Below are positions 24,682 through 33,972 of a DNA stretch of 64,000 nt, one piece after another. The stretch comes from CAZCDS01 sp964497585. GTDB taxonomy: Bacteria; Desulfobacterota; Desulfomonilia; Desulfomonilales; Desulfomonilaceae. The notes under the pieces were generated by a model. That model was not told the DNA's origin and did not search any database. It was given only the letters and a program-made list of their open reading frames with translations. The stretch is taken from the NCBI GenBank assembly GCA_964497585.1, contig CAZCDS010000003.1, positions 189,623 to 253,622 of the forward strand, in the 5' to 3' direction. Positions within the stretch are counted from its first letter, which is position 1. Each line of letters begins with the position of its first letter. The translations under genes were made by a program, and so were the position numbers.

Positions 24682-27090
24682 ATGTTTTTCGGCAAAAAGG
24701 AAGAGGCTCCTGAAGATACAAGGGTGCAATTGGCACTCCTCCCCCTGCGGGATGTCGTCGTATTTCCCCACATGATGGTGCCCCTGTTCGTGGGGCGGGA
24801 TCGTTCCATCAAAGCCCTGGAATGGGCGCTCAAGACGGATCGAAAGATCTTCTTGGCTTCCCAGAAAGATGCGCAGCAGACCACTCCGGGCAGAGAGGAT
24901 ATCTTTCGCATTGGGACGATCGGTCGACTCGTCCAGATGCTCAAGCTTCCTGACAGTACCATCAAGGTCTTCGTTGAAGGTCTCCAGAGGGGCAAAATCA
25001 CCGACTTTCCCGACTCCGAGCAGTTCTTTCGCGTCACCGTGGAACCGCTGGAAGATGAGGTTAATGAGAGTCGGGTTGAGATCACCGCGTTGGTCCGCGG
25101 GCTCAAGGAGGTCTTCGAAGTCTACGTCACCCGAAATAAGAAGATTCCCCAGGAATTCATTACGTCTCTTCGTGAGATGACTGACGCGAGCCGGATCGCG
25201 GATTCGCTTGCCGGGCAACTGAATCTCAAGATCGGCAAGAAGCAGGAACTCCTGGAGAGCACTCAGCCGAGCCGACGGATCGAGAAGCTCCTGGAATTCA
25301 TGCAAAGCGAGATCGAGATCGCGGAAATTGACAAGAAGATCAGAGACCGCGTCAAGAAACAGATGGAGAAGAGCCAAAAGGAATACTACCTCAATGAACA
25401 GATGCGCGCCATCCAGAAGGAGATGGGCGAAAAGGACGACTTTAAGAACGAGATAGCCGAACTCGAGGAACAGCTCGAGAAGAAGAATCTTCCCGAACAC
25501 GCAGATGCCAAGGTGAAAAAGGAGATTCGTAAGCTCAAGTTCATGTCGCCCATGTCCGCGGAAGCGACGGTGGTTCGCAACTACGTTGACTGGTTCCTCG
25601 TCTTGCCCTGGTCCGAACTCCGGGAGACCGACCTCACCATCGATGACGCCCAGCGCATCCTTGACGAGGATCACTACGGACTCAAGGAGGTCAAGGAGCG
25701 GATCATCGAGTACCTCGCGGTCCAAGAGCTCGTCACCAAGACAAAGGGACCCATCCTCTGTCTTGTCGGTCCGCCGGGAGTGGGGAAAACCTCCCTCGCC
25801 AAATCTGTCGCGCGCGCGACGGGCCGGGAATTCGTGAGAATTTCCCTGGGGGGCGTACGCGACGAAGCCGAGATCAGAGGCCATCGAAGGACCTATATCG
25901 GCGCGCTCCCCGGCAAGATCATCCAGAGCATGAAGAAGGTCGAAACCATCAACCCGGTCATGCTTTTGGACGAAGTGGACAAGATGAGCATGGACTTCAG
26001 AGGTGACCCCTCAGCCGCGCTCCTGGAAGTCCTGGATCCCGAACAGAATCACGCATTTAACGATCACTATCTCGACGTGGACTATGACCTCAGCCAGGTA
26101 CTCTTCATCACCACCGCGAACACGCTGCACGGAATACCGGCTCCGCTACAGGACCGCATGGAAATCATCCGGCTTCCCGGATACACGGAAGTGGAAAAAC
26201 TCCGTATTGCCGAGCAGTTTCTCCTCCCCAAACAGATGGAAGCAAACGGCCTGACCGATGACTTGGTCCGCGTAACGAGAAAAGCCATCATCCGAATGAT
26301 CAGGCGCTACACCCGAGAGGCGGGAGTTCGGGAGCTTGAAAGGCAGATATCAAAGGTCTTCCGTAAAGTGGCCCGAAAGGTCGTGACTGGCGAATCTACA
26401 GAACAACTGGAAATCGACGGCAAACAGGTCCGGAAGTTTCTGGGCGTCCCGAAGTTCCGTCACGGGATGAAGGAAGAAGAGGACAAGATCGGCATAGCCA
26501 CCGGACTGGCGTGGACGGAATTCGGAGGGGAGCTGCTTATCGTCGAAGTGGCCCTCATGCCTGGATCGGGCAAACTCATCGTAACCGGAAAGCTCGGTGA
26601 GGTCATGCAAGAATCGGCACAGGCCGCGATGAGCTACGTACGGTCTCGCGCGTGGGGTCTGGGACTCAAGGCCGATTTCTACGAAAAGACTGACCTGCAT
26701 ATCCATGTGCCCGAAGGGGCCACGCCGAAGGACGGACCCTCTGCGGGGATCACCATGACATCGGCAATAATCTCGGCCCTTACCAAGAAGCCCTTTCCCA
26801 GCGATCTCGCGATGACGGGCGAAATTACCCTCCGAGGCCGCGTCCTACCCATAGGAGGACTCAAAGAGAAACTCCTCGCGGCCAAAAGAGGCCTGGTGAA
26901 AAGGGTGATCATCCCAAAGGAAAACGAAAAGGACCTGAAAGAAGTGCCACGTCGAATCCGAAAGGGGTTGGAGATTCTGCCGGTAGCGCACATGGACGAC
27001 GTGCTGGCCATCGTCTTCCACGGCATGGGGCACACGATTTTCAGGGAAGAGGACATCCCACTCGAATCCTCACTTCTTATGGAGCAATGA
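24682..27090 (+). CDS. lon: Lon protease, first copy
   Basis: ATP-dependent serine protease of 802 residues. Domains in order are the N-terminal LAN domain (LALLPLRDVVVFPHMM), a coiled coil, the AAA+ module (Walker A GPPGVGKTSLAKS, Walker B VMLLDEVDKM) and the C-terminal protease domain with catalytic Ser in PKDGPSAGITM and Lys in LKEKLLAAKRG. It directly follows clpX, the common tig-clpP-clpX-lon order, so this is the likely housekeeping copy. The ATG has AAGGAA eight bases upstream. A second lon lies at 51.3 kb. Confidence 0.96.
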   Translation: MFFGKKEEAPEDTRVQLALLPLRDVVVFPHMMVPLFVGRDRSIKALEWALKTDRKIFLASQKDAQQTTPGREDIFRIGTIGRLVQMLKLPDSTIKVFVEGLQRGKITDFPDSEQFFRVTVEPLEDEVNESRVEITALVRGLKEVFEVYVTRNKKIPQEFITSLREMTDASRIADSLAGQLNLKIGKKQELLESTQPSRRIEKLLEFMQSEIEIAEIDKKIRDRVKKQMEKSQKEYYLNEQMRAIQKEMGEKDDFKNEIAELEEQLEKKNLPEHADAKVKKEIRKLKFMSPMSAEATVVRNYVDWFLVLPWSELRETDLTIDDAQRILDEDHYGLKEVKERIIEYLAVQELVTKTKGPILCLVGPPGVGKTSLAKSVARATGREFVRISLGGVRDEAEIRGHRRTYIGALPGKIIQSMKKVETINPVMLLDEVDKMSMDFRGDPSAALLEVLDPEQNHAFNDHYLDVDYDLSQVLFITTANTLHGIPAPLQDRMEIIRLPGYTEVEKLRIAEQFLLPKQMEANGLTDDLVRVTRKAIIRMIRRYTREAGVRELERQISKVFRKVARKVVTGESTEQLEIDGKQVRKFLGVPKFRHGMKEEEDKIGIATGLAWTEFGGELLIVEVALMPGSGKLIVTGKLGEVMQESAQAAMSYVRSRAWGLGLKADFYEKTDLHIHVPEGATPKDGPSAGITMTSAIISALTKKPFPSDLAMTGEITLRGRVLPIGGLKEKLLAAKRGLVKRVIIPKENEKDLKEVPRRIRKGLEILPVAHMDDVLAIVFHGMGHTIFREEDIPLESSLLMEQ

Positions 27091-27311
27091 AAGGAGGTCC
27101 GGATTCTCAGTGGACGCGTCGTTCGGGGATAGCTCCGACAACGTGCGGAGCGAACGATCAGAAAACGACAAGGCCAAGCGGCTAACGAAGCCTCGCTCCA
27201 TTGCCCTGAATTGACGAGGCGAAGTGCGATATGGACAGTTTTTTCAGCAAAAAGGGAACCTTCTTAATCGGCAGTGAACTCAGATAGTAGTACTTCGGGA
27301 AGAGGTGACGC

Positions 27312-27506
27312 ATGTTGAAGATGGACGGAGCCAGGGTCAGAATGACTCCTGAGAACATTCACGAGATGCTCAAGCAGGGCCTCACATTCAAGGAAATTGC
27401 AGCCCGATGTGAGGTCTTTGAAGACGCTATCGACGCATCTCTCGTCAGGTGGCTCAACGAAGGGCGCTGGCCTATCGAGGAGGAAGCGCGCCGGCACGTC
27501 CAGTGA
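27312..27506 (+). CDS. Small helical protein, possible DNA-binding module
   Basis: A 64-residue protein: MLKMDGARVRMTPENIHEML, then QGLTFKEIAARCEVFEDAID and a short tail. The TFKEIAARCEV-x(4)-I segment has the look of a helix-turn-helix. ATG 27312 is preceded by GAAGAGGTGACGC, a fair ribosome-binding site. It is followed by a strong terminator at 27583. It weakly resembles the repeated module of the 35.2-kb gene ('L-x-x-G-M-T-D-x-x-x-M'). No family is recognised. Confidence 0.5.
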   Translation: MLKMDGARVRMTPENIHEMLKQGLTFKEIAARCEVFEDAIDASLVRWLNEGRWPIEEEARRHVQ

Positions 27507-27582
27507 AAGGAGCTGAGGCTCCGGTCGACCGGTAATACCGACATTGATCAGCCGACTCGATAAAGGGTACGGCTTCTCGAAG

Positions 27583-27622
27583 AAACCAATCTCATACAGT
27601 TTGAGATTGGTTTTTGTTTTTC
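27583..27622 (+). terminator. Rho-independent terminator
   Basis: AAACCAATCTCA (27583-27594) pairs perfectly with TGAGATTGGTTT (27602-27613) across a seven-base loop, followed by TTGTTTTT. It ends transcription of the small gene at 27312 and possibly of lon. Confidence 0.9.
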
Positions 27623-28010
27623 GCCCACCATTGTATCGTACACTTCCCCGACTCAGTCCATATCCATGCGCGGCGGTTCCCCTCCCGGCTTTTGCCCTTG
27701 CCTTTTAATCGGCTCAATAGTAGACACTCACCATCTCCGGTCACGGCTCACTTCCCGCAATCTTGAGCCGGCGACTCAAGTATTGGGGGGAAAGGCTTGA
27801 TGTCCGAATTATCAAATACGGCTTCGCTTATCGCAGTTGTCAAGAACAATGAGCGAGGCGCCTTATCTGGTCCCCCGCTTCACCAAAAGGCAAAGGGGGT
27901 AGAGGTGATCGTATCTGACAAGTAGACGGAGAAGTGAGCCGGAATCTCAACGTTTCGAAAACGCAATGGCGTGAGACAATCACCGACGCTGAGGGGGAGG
28001 AGGACTCGCC
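27623..28010. other. Gene-poor stretch upstream of an outer-membrane protein gene
   Basis: No credible gene. The only structures I see are a loose CCCCC/GGGGG inverted repeat near 27870-27900 and the ribosome-binding site GGAGGAGG before the gene at 28011. Confidence 0.4.
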
Positions 28011-28835
28011 ATGCAACGATTCAAGCTTCTTGCGGTCGGGCTGCTGTGCCTTGCAGCCACGGCTGGCCTGGCGGTCGAGAGGGCATGCGCGCGTGAGTCC
28101 TTCCGACTCAGCCCATCGGCTCTTTCCATGTTTGGCATGGAGGGAGGGTACGTGTGGATCTCGGGCAATGCCCTCATTCCGTCCGGCGGGAGGCCCGGGT
28201 CCGGAGAACTTGTGAACGTTTCAAAAGAACTTGGCGTGGATCAGGGGGAAGCCACGTCGGTCGTATTTCGGTCCGTCATCCTGAAGCGACACATGCTTAA
28301 TATCGAGTACTTGAACTTCCTGCCGAATGGTGTGAAGAAGGTGGGGCGCACATTCGTTTTCCATAACAAGACCTACCGAAAGGGCACGAGAGTGGAGACC
28401 AAGCTCGAGCTGAACTGGTTGCGCCTCGAGTACGGCTACCGCTTTGGGACAGGCAAAGGCCGATCAGTGGCCCCGAGGATCGGACTCCATTACGTAGACC
28501 AGGGACTCACTTTGATCGGGCACACACGAGAGGCAGGCAAGATCTCGAACACCCGGCGACTGGACGGTACGTACCCAGTGATCGGTGTCGCGGCATACCA
28601 GAAACTGCCCGCGGGACTCACCTTCAGCATGGAAATGGAGGGAATCCACATGATAACCCGTGGATACCTCGCGCTGGCAGGCGTCAGCGGCACCTGGGAA
28701 GTCTATCCGGACGTGGTGCTTACCTTCGGCGGGTCCAATCGCCTGATACGCTACATCGAGACCAACCAACCGCTGAACAACCAATGGAGGTACGCGGTCT
28801 TCAGCATGACCGCAGGCGTCTCGGTCACCTTCTAG
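28011..28835 (+). CDS. Probable outer-membrane beta-barrel protein
   Basis: A 274-residue exported protein. The signal peptide is MQRFKLLAVGLLCLAATAGL with likely cleavage after ERACA. The mature part shows alternating amphipathic strands (MEGGYVWISGNAL, NWLRLEYGYRFGTG, SVAPRIGLHYVDQGLTL, YPVIGVAAYQKLP, GYLALAGVSGTWEVYP) and ends in a C-terminal Phe (SMTAGVSVTF), the usual BAM recognition signal. GGAGGAGG precedes the ATG. Function is unknown. It is flanked by long gaps on both sides. Confidence 0.72.
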   Translation: MQRFKLLAVGLLCLAATAGLAVERACARESFRLSPSALSMFGMEGGYVWISGNALIPSGGRPGSGELVNVSKELGVDQGEATSVVFRSVILKRHMLNIEYLNFLPNGVKKVGRTFVFHNKTYRKGTRVETKLELNWLRLEYGYRFGTGKGRSVAPRIGLHYVDQGLTLIGHTREAGKISNTRRLDGTYPVIGVAAYQKLPAGLTFSMEMEGIHMITRGYLALAGVSGTWEVYPDVVLTFGGSNRLIRYIETNQPLNNQWRYAVFSMTAGVSVTF

Positions 28836-28934
28836 TGGACCGTTTCATTCGTTTATTGACAGGTACACAACCCCCGGACATCCGGCTGTGCCGCGTTCCC
28901 CGGGACCGGCTTGGCAGACGGTTCCTCTCGACGT

Positions 28935-28993
28935 AACCGAGAAGCCGAAAAAGCAATCCTTCCCCAAGAGATCAGCCATTTCTCTTGGCAACT
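28935..28993. repeat. Dispersed intergenic repeat (short form), 3' of the enoyl-CoA hydratase gene
   Basis: The 41 bases 28953-28993 match 60832-60872 at 37 of 41 positions (GCAATCCTTCC-CAAGA-ATC-GCCATTTCT-TTGGCAACT). The preceding GCCGAAAAA is also shared, but this copy lacks the GC-rich hairpin arm present in the 60.8-kb copy. Both copies lie just after the 3' end of a minus-strand gene. Confidence 0.65.
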
Positions 28994-29008
28994 AATACAT
29001 TCGATCTC

Positions 29009-29764
29009 CTAGGCTCCTCGGATCTTGATTTGCTGCAACTGAGACCAGGTGCTCTCCGAGTACCAGATGTCCACAAACTCGGCGATCGAAGCCCGTTCTC
29101 GTCTCTCCCACTCCTCCGCGATGGGTTTGCGGAGGAGCATCTTGATACTCTCGAACGCCTTCGCGTCACGCGCGGCAAAGTCGAGCGCCGCGTTCCGCGC
29201 GTCAGCGGGCAGCTCTTCTTCCGAAGTCTTCTGATCGATGAGACCCATATCCAGGGCCTCCTCTGCGGGCAGCATGGCCCCTGTGGAGAGGATTCGTTCC
29301 GCGTTCCTCTGCCCGACGCACGCCTTGAGCATCGCGACAGCTCCCGCGAAAACCGATGAGCCGAAGCCTATCTCGTTGAGGGATATCTTCGCCTTCCCCG
29401 TTACCATCAGCCGGTAGTCGCACGCGGTCGCCAACATGCAGCCGCCCGCGACCGCATGTCCGTTCAGCGCGGCCACCACAGGCTTGGGATAGAGATAGAC
29501 AATCGTGTAGAGCTGCGAGAAGCGCGTAAGGAACCGCGAAAAATCCTCGCGGGAGTAGCTCAGGAATTCCGGGATATCGAAGCCGAAAGAGAAAAACTTG
29601 CCCGTGCCAGTCAGCAGCACGACCCTTGTCGCAGGATCGGTCTTGATCTCCGCGAAGACGTCGGTCAACTGCTCAACCATCTGCTCGCTGATTGCATTGA
29701 CCTTGCCCCGGTTCAACATGACCGTGGCTACCGCACCCTCTCTTGCAACCTTCAGCGTTTCCAT
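29009..29764 (-). CDS. Enoyl-CoA hydratase/isomerase family protein
   Basis: A crotonase-fold enzyme of 251 residues. The two oxyanion-hole segments are visible, GTGKFFSFGFDIPEF and LNGHAVAGGCMLATACDYRL, followed by ISLNEIGFGSSVF, where crotonases usually carry PE-x-x-x-G. The catalytic Glu pair of hydratases is not obvious, so isomerase or another acyl-CoA reaction is possible. ATG 29764 has AGGTGA seven bases upstream; a GTG at 29773 would add three residues. It lies 195 bases downstream of another minus-strand gene at 29960-30409. Confidence 0.85.
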   Translation of the reverse strand: METLKVAREGAVATVMLNRGKVNAISEQMVEQLTDVFAEIKTDPATRVVLLTGTGKFFSFGFDIPEFLSYSREDFSRFLTRFSQLYTIVYLYPKPVVAALNGHAVAGGCMLATACDYRLMVTGKAKISLNEIGFGSSVFAGAVAMLKACVGQRNAERILSTGAMLPAEEALDMGLIDQKTSEEELPADARNAALDFAARDAKAFESIKMLLRKPIAEEWERRERASIAEFVDIWYSESTWSQLQQIKIRGA

Positions 29765-29841
29765 GGGGATCACCTATTGCACGGATAATTTGCCGATTGA
29801 TTACGGGGCCGAGCCGGGGATTCGCATACCTCGGCTCGACA

Positions 29842-29925
29842 CAATGATGCGAAGCATCATTGCGTCGCCAGAGAGTTCTTTGCCGGGGTCTCTGGGTACT
29901 TTTTTGCAAGAAAGAGCTCCCAGAG
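29842..29925. repeat. Two hairpins in the gap between minus-strand genes
   Basis: CAATGATGC (29842-29850) and GCATCATTG (29854-29862) form a perfect 9-bp stem with a GAA loop. CTCTGGG (29890-29896) then pairs with CCCAGAG (29919-29925) around a loop with TTTTTTGCAAGAAA. The second resembles the hairpin repeats at 33926 and 60611 and may belong to the same family. Confidence 0.5.
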
Positions 29926-29959
29926 GGCCGTTGTGCCTTCAAAGCCCTCCTTGGAAGCC

Positions 29960-30409
29960 TCACCCCTTCCCTCCGCGCTCTCGAGGCACCACGCGAACCT
30001 CCATCATGATCTGACCGTACCCGGCACAGTCCACTCCCATGTCAGGGCACCGGACATATCGCATAAAATGGAACTGATTCGGGTCAAGCCCTTCGCTGAG
30101 CCGCTCATTGATGAGCGCGACCGGGATGACGAGTTGGGCAAGCGCGTACACGCAGATCCGCTTCGGGCAGAGCTTGGAAATCAGATTCCCGTCCACGTCG
30201 AGCACAAAACGGTCTCCGGGCCGGTATCCGGAATTGCAATGCTTGGCCTCGACAACCTTGGCTTCAATGGTATACCGAGCCGCAGCCTGTGCGAGCCTTT
30301 CCAGGTGTCTCAGCCTCGGGTCGTCGTCGCGGAACTGATCCAGATCCTCCGCGTTGTACCCGACCCGATCTCCGAATTTCTCGAGGATTGTCTTGGCTGA
30401 TGGGTCCAT
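29960..30409 (-). CDS. TIGR04076-like conserved protein
   Basis: A 149-residue soluble protein. The central pattern YTIEAKVVEAKHCNSGYRPG, then GDRFVLDVDGNLISKLCPKR and a late CPDMG-x-DCAGYGQIMMEV, follows the layout of the TIGR04076 family (VVEAKG-C-x-x-G-x-K-x-GD, LCP, then CPD-G-x-V-x-F). Four to five conserved cysteines suggest metal or redox chemistry, but the family function is unknown. An N-terminal helical region of about 45 residues is extra. The neighbour downstream on the same strand is an enoyl-CoA hydratase-like gene. Confidence 0.65.
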   Translation of the reverse strand: MDPSAKTILEKFGDRVGYNAEDLDQFRDDDPRLRHLERLAQAAARYTIEAKVVEAKHCNSGYRPGDRFVLDVDGNLISKLCPKRICVYALAQLVIPVALINERLSEGLDPNQFHFMRYVRCPDMGVDCAGYGQIMMEVRVVPRERGGKG

Positions 30410-30908
30410 TCTTCACTCCTCTTGACCGACCGACCGCGTTACTGTGAATGGCGGGCTTGCTCGCATGTCCCTGTCACGATGGGTACAGACCCAGGACCGC
30501 TCGGCCTGGGGCCGCGCACGCATTCCCAAGGATTCGATCAGGTAAGGCTGTGCTCGGAATCACACACTCAACGCATCGCCCTCCGCGGAGAACCTTTTTG
30601 CAGGGAAGCCCTTCCCGATGAACTCTCATGTCTCTTTTGGGCGTCAAGCCGAAAGGTGTCAAGGATTTTTGCGCCTCGCACAAAAGACGCGCGGCCCGAG
30701 GGTACGTCAGACCGTAAGAAAACCGAACATCTATCGGAACCCCTATGGTATCGTCGTGAAGGGCGACGGCTGGGAAACGAGGCCCCAGGAAAGACGAGGT
30801 CGGGCCCGTACCCGAGAAGGCACATTCATCTCCTCGAAGAGCGATTCTCTTTCGGAACAGACCGCTGACATCCCGACCTGCGAAGCGGCGGGGGGAAGGA
30901 GTGATTCC
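30410..30908. other. Gene-poor region with a dispersed repeat
   Basis: No credible gene. The frame of the downstream gene is open through much of it, but the translation there is of non-coding character. It contains copy 2 of the dispersed repeat (30493-30627). Confidence 0.45.
30493..30627. repeat. Dispersed intergenic repeat, copy 2
   Basis: Diverged copy of 16963-17100, with shared blocks CTCGGCCTGGGGCC, GCATTCCCAAGGAT, CTCGGAAT, CCTCCGCGGA, TTTTTGCA and CCCGATGAACTC. The last block also follows the hairpin repeat at 33926-33957 (CCCGATGAATT), tying the groups together. Confidence 0.55.
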
Positions 30909-33449
30909 GTGAACAAGAGCGGCCGCCGGCCGGACCTAGCCTCAAGAGCCACCGGCTTGTTCGTCATCCTGCTACTCCTCGTCCCGACCCTTGTCATTGC
31001 TGACGGGATGGCTTTTGTTTACACCCCCACGTCATCCCTGGAACCGCTGGCAGTCAACGAGCAACGGGCGATCATAGCGCACAAGGACGGCATCCAGCGG
31101 ATGTTCATCACCATCAACCTCGGAGATCGTTGGTCCGCGGACGAGGCCTCCCGTTCCGCGGTTTGGATCTTCCCCGTTCCCGGCAAGCCGGATCGGGCCG
31201 ACGTGGAGGTGACGGACTTTAGCCCTGAACTCACGGGCGATGATGTTGAACGGGCTTTCAGAAATGCAACGGACGCGGCACTGCTCATTCCCATGGCGTC
31301 TCAACCCCACTTTGTCGCCGTTGTTCTTCCAGTGCTATTCGGCGCCCACGGCACGCGTTTCCTGGGGAGAATGCCTGAAGGAGCCCCCGGGGTGACCACT
31401 CACAAGACGGTGAATCGGTGGGGAATCCACGCGGAGTTGATCACCGCGGATTCGGTGGAGCGACTCGCCGACTACTTGCACGCCAAGAACGTGAAGGTGG
31501 CGCCCGGTCGCCTGAGTCCCTTCGCTCCCTATCTTTCGGATGAATATGCCCTGGTCGTGGCATGGATAAGCTCATACAAAGAGCTGATAAAGAAGTTCCC
31601 GCAGTTGACAGGGAAGCAAGGAATGAGAAGGCCCGCCCTGTATGTCGAGTTCCCGACCGACAAGCCCTTCTATCCCATGCGACCCACGAGCGGATACGGA
31701 AAGAAATCCATCAAGGTCTCTCTGTATCTTGTGGGCTGGGTGTCGCCGGACAGGTCCGACTGGACGGCAGCCGAGAAAAAGGCCATGTCCCCGAGGGTCA
31801 CGTACTGCGCGGGCAAAAGCCAAAAACTGAACAAGGGCTACCGTTCGTTTCTTTCGGTACGGGACAAGGATGCCGAACGAACCGCCGAAAAAAGAGTGAC
31901 CGGTGGGCGGCGAAGGGTCATGGAGAGATTCCTTGCGGTGCTTCCCAAAGACGAAGTGCGCTTCACGCGAGTCCGGATCAGGAGGCCTGCAGAGAACTTC
32001 ACCCGGGACTTCCGGTTCTCTCGCAACTCGCGTGTGTACATTATGCACAGCATCACCTCTTCACCTTGGGCGTTGGCATCGGTAGTGATCGTCCTGCTGG
32101 CGGTGCTCTCTTTTGTCAGCGGAGGCATCAGCGGCAAGCTCGTCTTCGGGAAATGGAAGCCCTGGAGCCGCATGGGCCTCTGGAATTGCCTTACCATCGC
32201 GGCCCTTGTCGCTGCCACGTGGTGGTCCAGGAGAGATCCCGATCCCGATAGCCCCAAGGCCACCGTCTCCGCCCGTTGGGAGGCATTCGTCTTTGGTTTT
32301 TTGGTCTGCTTACCTCTACTCGTGTTGTTCTGCCGTCCCATCGCCGTTCCAGGCCTGTATAACACGATTCTTTGGCTGCTGGCGTGGATCTTCAGCGCCG
32401 CACTATTACTCATAGCGGCATGGATTGTTTCAAATCCTGGGTCAACCCCGTCGACGGGAAAAGACACGAATGCCGATGCCAAGAAGGCTCTCGTTCCCAC
32501 AGGCATACCGGAGTCTTTTGTTCGCGTTGTCTTGATGTGCTTGCCAGCTCTGGCAATCGGGACGACTTTCTTCCTCGTTTTTTGGTTTCTTAAGCCCGCG
32601 GCCCGCTCGGTGCCCTACCTCCCGATGATCCTCGCCTTTTACCTGGGACAGTTTGTTCTGTACTGCACCCTGATTGCCGCTGGGCTGTTCTTGGTACCAT
32701 GGATTGTTCGGAAAGGGCGATCAGCTTGGCGTCCGAAGAGGGAAGCCAATCGAGGGAGTGAGACCGAGCCCTTTTCCAGTCAGAAACCGGAGGCATTGAT
32801 CCTGGGCGCGCTGACGTTCGTAGTCGTGGCTTTGGTTGTCTTGTCTATTCCGAATCTGCCGGAACACGGCGGCCTTGTGCGGATTGCGTACCTTGGTGTG
32901 ATAACCGTTGAACTGTTCCTCGCGACGTGGGTTGTGTGGAAAGGAGCGTCAAACTCGATTTCAACGGAGGATCGGTTTTCTCCAGCTTGGCCCTTATGGA
33001 TTGCCGTCCTGCTGATGCTTTTGCCGTTGATGGGGCTCCTCATATATGTTGCAGCCCTCCAGTTGGGTGGTGGTCCAACGGTCTTTCTCGCAGGCGTGAT
33101 CATGCTTGTGGCCTTACGCCACAGAATGCGCATCGCAAGCCTCATCAAAGAGATGACCTACAAGACAGCCGTTTCGACTGTCTTCGTGGTTCTGGGAGTA
33201 TTGTCCTACTTCTTTTTGATCGCGCGAGCAGCGTCAGCCCTTGTACCCGTCCTCCCAATGATACCGCGGGTAGCCGGGCGGGACGTCTTTGCCATCTTCG
33301 CGCTTCTTTCGGCGACATGGCTTCTGAAGGGAGAACTGCAGAAGCGGCCCACCAAAGCATTGCGCTTCGGCGTTCTCTTCTCGGTCGTCTTTACACTTTT
33401 GAACGTCGCGGCCTTTTTTGGCGTGAAGGCCTTGCTTGCTTCCCTCTGA
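30909..33449 (+). CDS. DUF2330-like exported domain with multi-pass membrane region
   Basis: An 846-residue protein. After a signal or anchor helix (GLFVILLLLVPTLVIADGM) it has a periplasmic region of about 350 residues. Its start, LAVNEQRAIIAHKDGIQRM followed by AVWIFPVPGKPD and VEVTDF, follows DUF2330 proteins (Q-x-A-I-I-x-x-x-D-G and W-x-x-PVP-x-x-P). The C-terminal half has roughly ten to twelve hydrophobic helices. The function is unknown. GTG 30909 has AAGGAG eight bases upstream and begins right before the signal segment; the frame is open further upstream, but that part resembles the repeat. No operon partner. Confidence 0.68.
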   Translation: MNKSGRRPDLASRATGLFVILLLLVPTLVIADGMAFVYTPTSSLEPLAVNEQRAIIAHKDGIQRMFITINLGDRWSADEASRSAVWIFPVPGKPDRADVEVTDFSPELTGDDVERAFRNATDAALLIPMASQPHFVAVVLPVLFGAHGTRFLGRMPEGAPGVTTHKTVNRWGIHAELITADSVERLADYLHAKNVKVAPGRLSPFAPYLSDEYALVVAWISSYKELIKKFPQLTGKQGMRRPALYVEFPTDKPFYPMRPTSGYGKKSIKVSLYLVGWVSPDRSDWTAAEKKAMSPRVTYCAGKSQKLNKGYRSFLSVRDKDAERTAEKRVTGGRRRVMERFLAVLPKDEVRFTRVRIRRPAENFTRDFRFSRNSRVYIMHSITSSPWALASVVIVLLAVLSFVSGGISGKLVFGKWKPWSRMGLWNCLTIAALVAATWWSRRDPDPDSPKATVSARWEAFVFGFLVCLPLLVLFCRPIAVPGLYNTILWLLAWIFSAALLLIAAWIVSNPGSTPSTGKDTNADAKKALVPTGIPESFVRVVLMCLPALAIGTTFFLVFWFLKPAARSVPYLPMILAFYLGQFVLYCTLIAAGLFLVPWIVRKGRSAWRPKREANRGSETEPFSSQKPEALILGALTFVVVALVVLSIPNLPEHGGLVRIAYLGVITVELFLATWVVWKGASNSISTEDRFSPAWPLWIAVLLMLLPLMGLLIYVAALQLGGGPTVFLAGVIMLVALRHRMRIASLIKEMTYKTAVSTVFVVLGVLSYFFLIARAASALVPVLPMIPRVAGRDVFAIFALLSATWLLKGELQKRPTKALRFGVLFSVVFTLLNVAAFFGVKALLASL

Positions 33450-33972
33450 ATACGGGACCTACTGCAGCAGGTCGGAAATTCCGGTACAGGATGATCCGGG
33501 ACGTGATTACAGCCTGGTTGTCACCGTGGCGAAACGCGGATCGGGGTCCGGGGCAGGCCCTTGCGTCCAGCACACGACAAGAATCCTGAATTCGGCTTAC
33601 GCTGGAATGACGGTCCAGCCCTCGCAGCGACAAGTGGTAAGAAGTGACCTGTCATGTAATATCAAGCTGTTATATCCACCGGAGGCCGCTTGGGGTGAAC
33701 TTCTTGTTCTTTTGGAGCCCAGACGCTGTAGCGTCTGGGCCACCCGAACCCGGACGGTCGTGGTACCCTCGACCGCGACAAACGGGTTTTGCAACAGTTT
33801 CTGCGGCCTGGGAACGAGGATGACCTGCCTGTGGGACAGCAGGACACTGTGGCGGCCGTCGCCATCCCTTGACGTCATCGCGGGGCCTACTGGCCTGAAA
33901 CCATGGAGTTTCTGGGGAAGGGTCCGGGGAGGGGCTTTTTGGAAAAAGGCCCTCCCCGATGAATTATTTCCG
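33450..33972. other. Gene-poor stretch with hairpins
   Basis: No gene is evident. CCCAGACGC/GCGTCTGGG form a perfect 9-bp hairpin with a four-base loop at 33718-33739, and a 32-base hairpin repeat lies at 33926-33957. Confidence 0.5.
33926..33957. repeat. Hairpin repeat GGGGAGGG-type, copy A
   Basis: GGGGAGGGGCTTTTT pairs with AAAAAGGCCCTCCCC across a GG loop with one mismatch, followed by GATGAATT. The same 32-base design recurs at 60611-60642. It lies just beyond the 3' end of the minus-strand gene at 33973 and may act as a terminator for both flanking genes. Confidence 0.7.
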
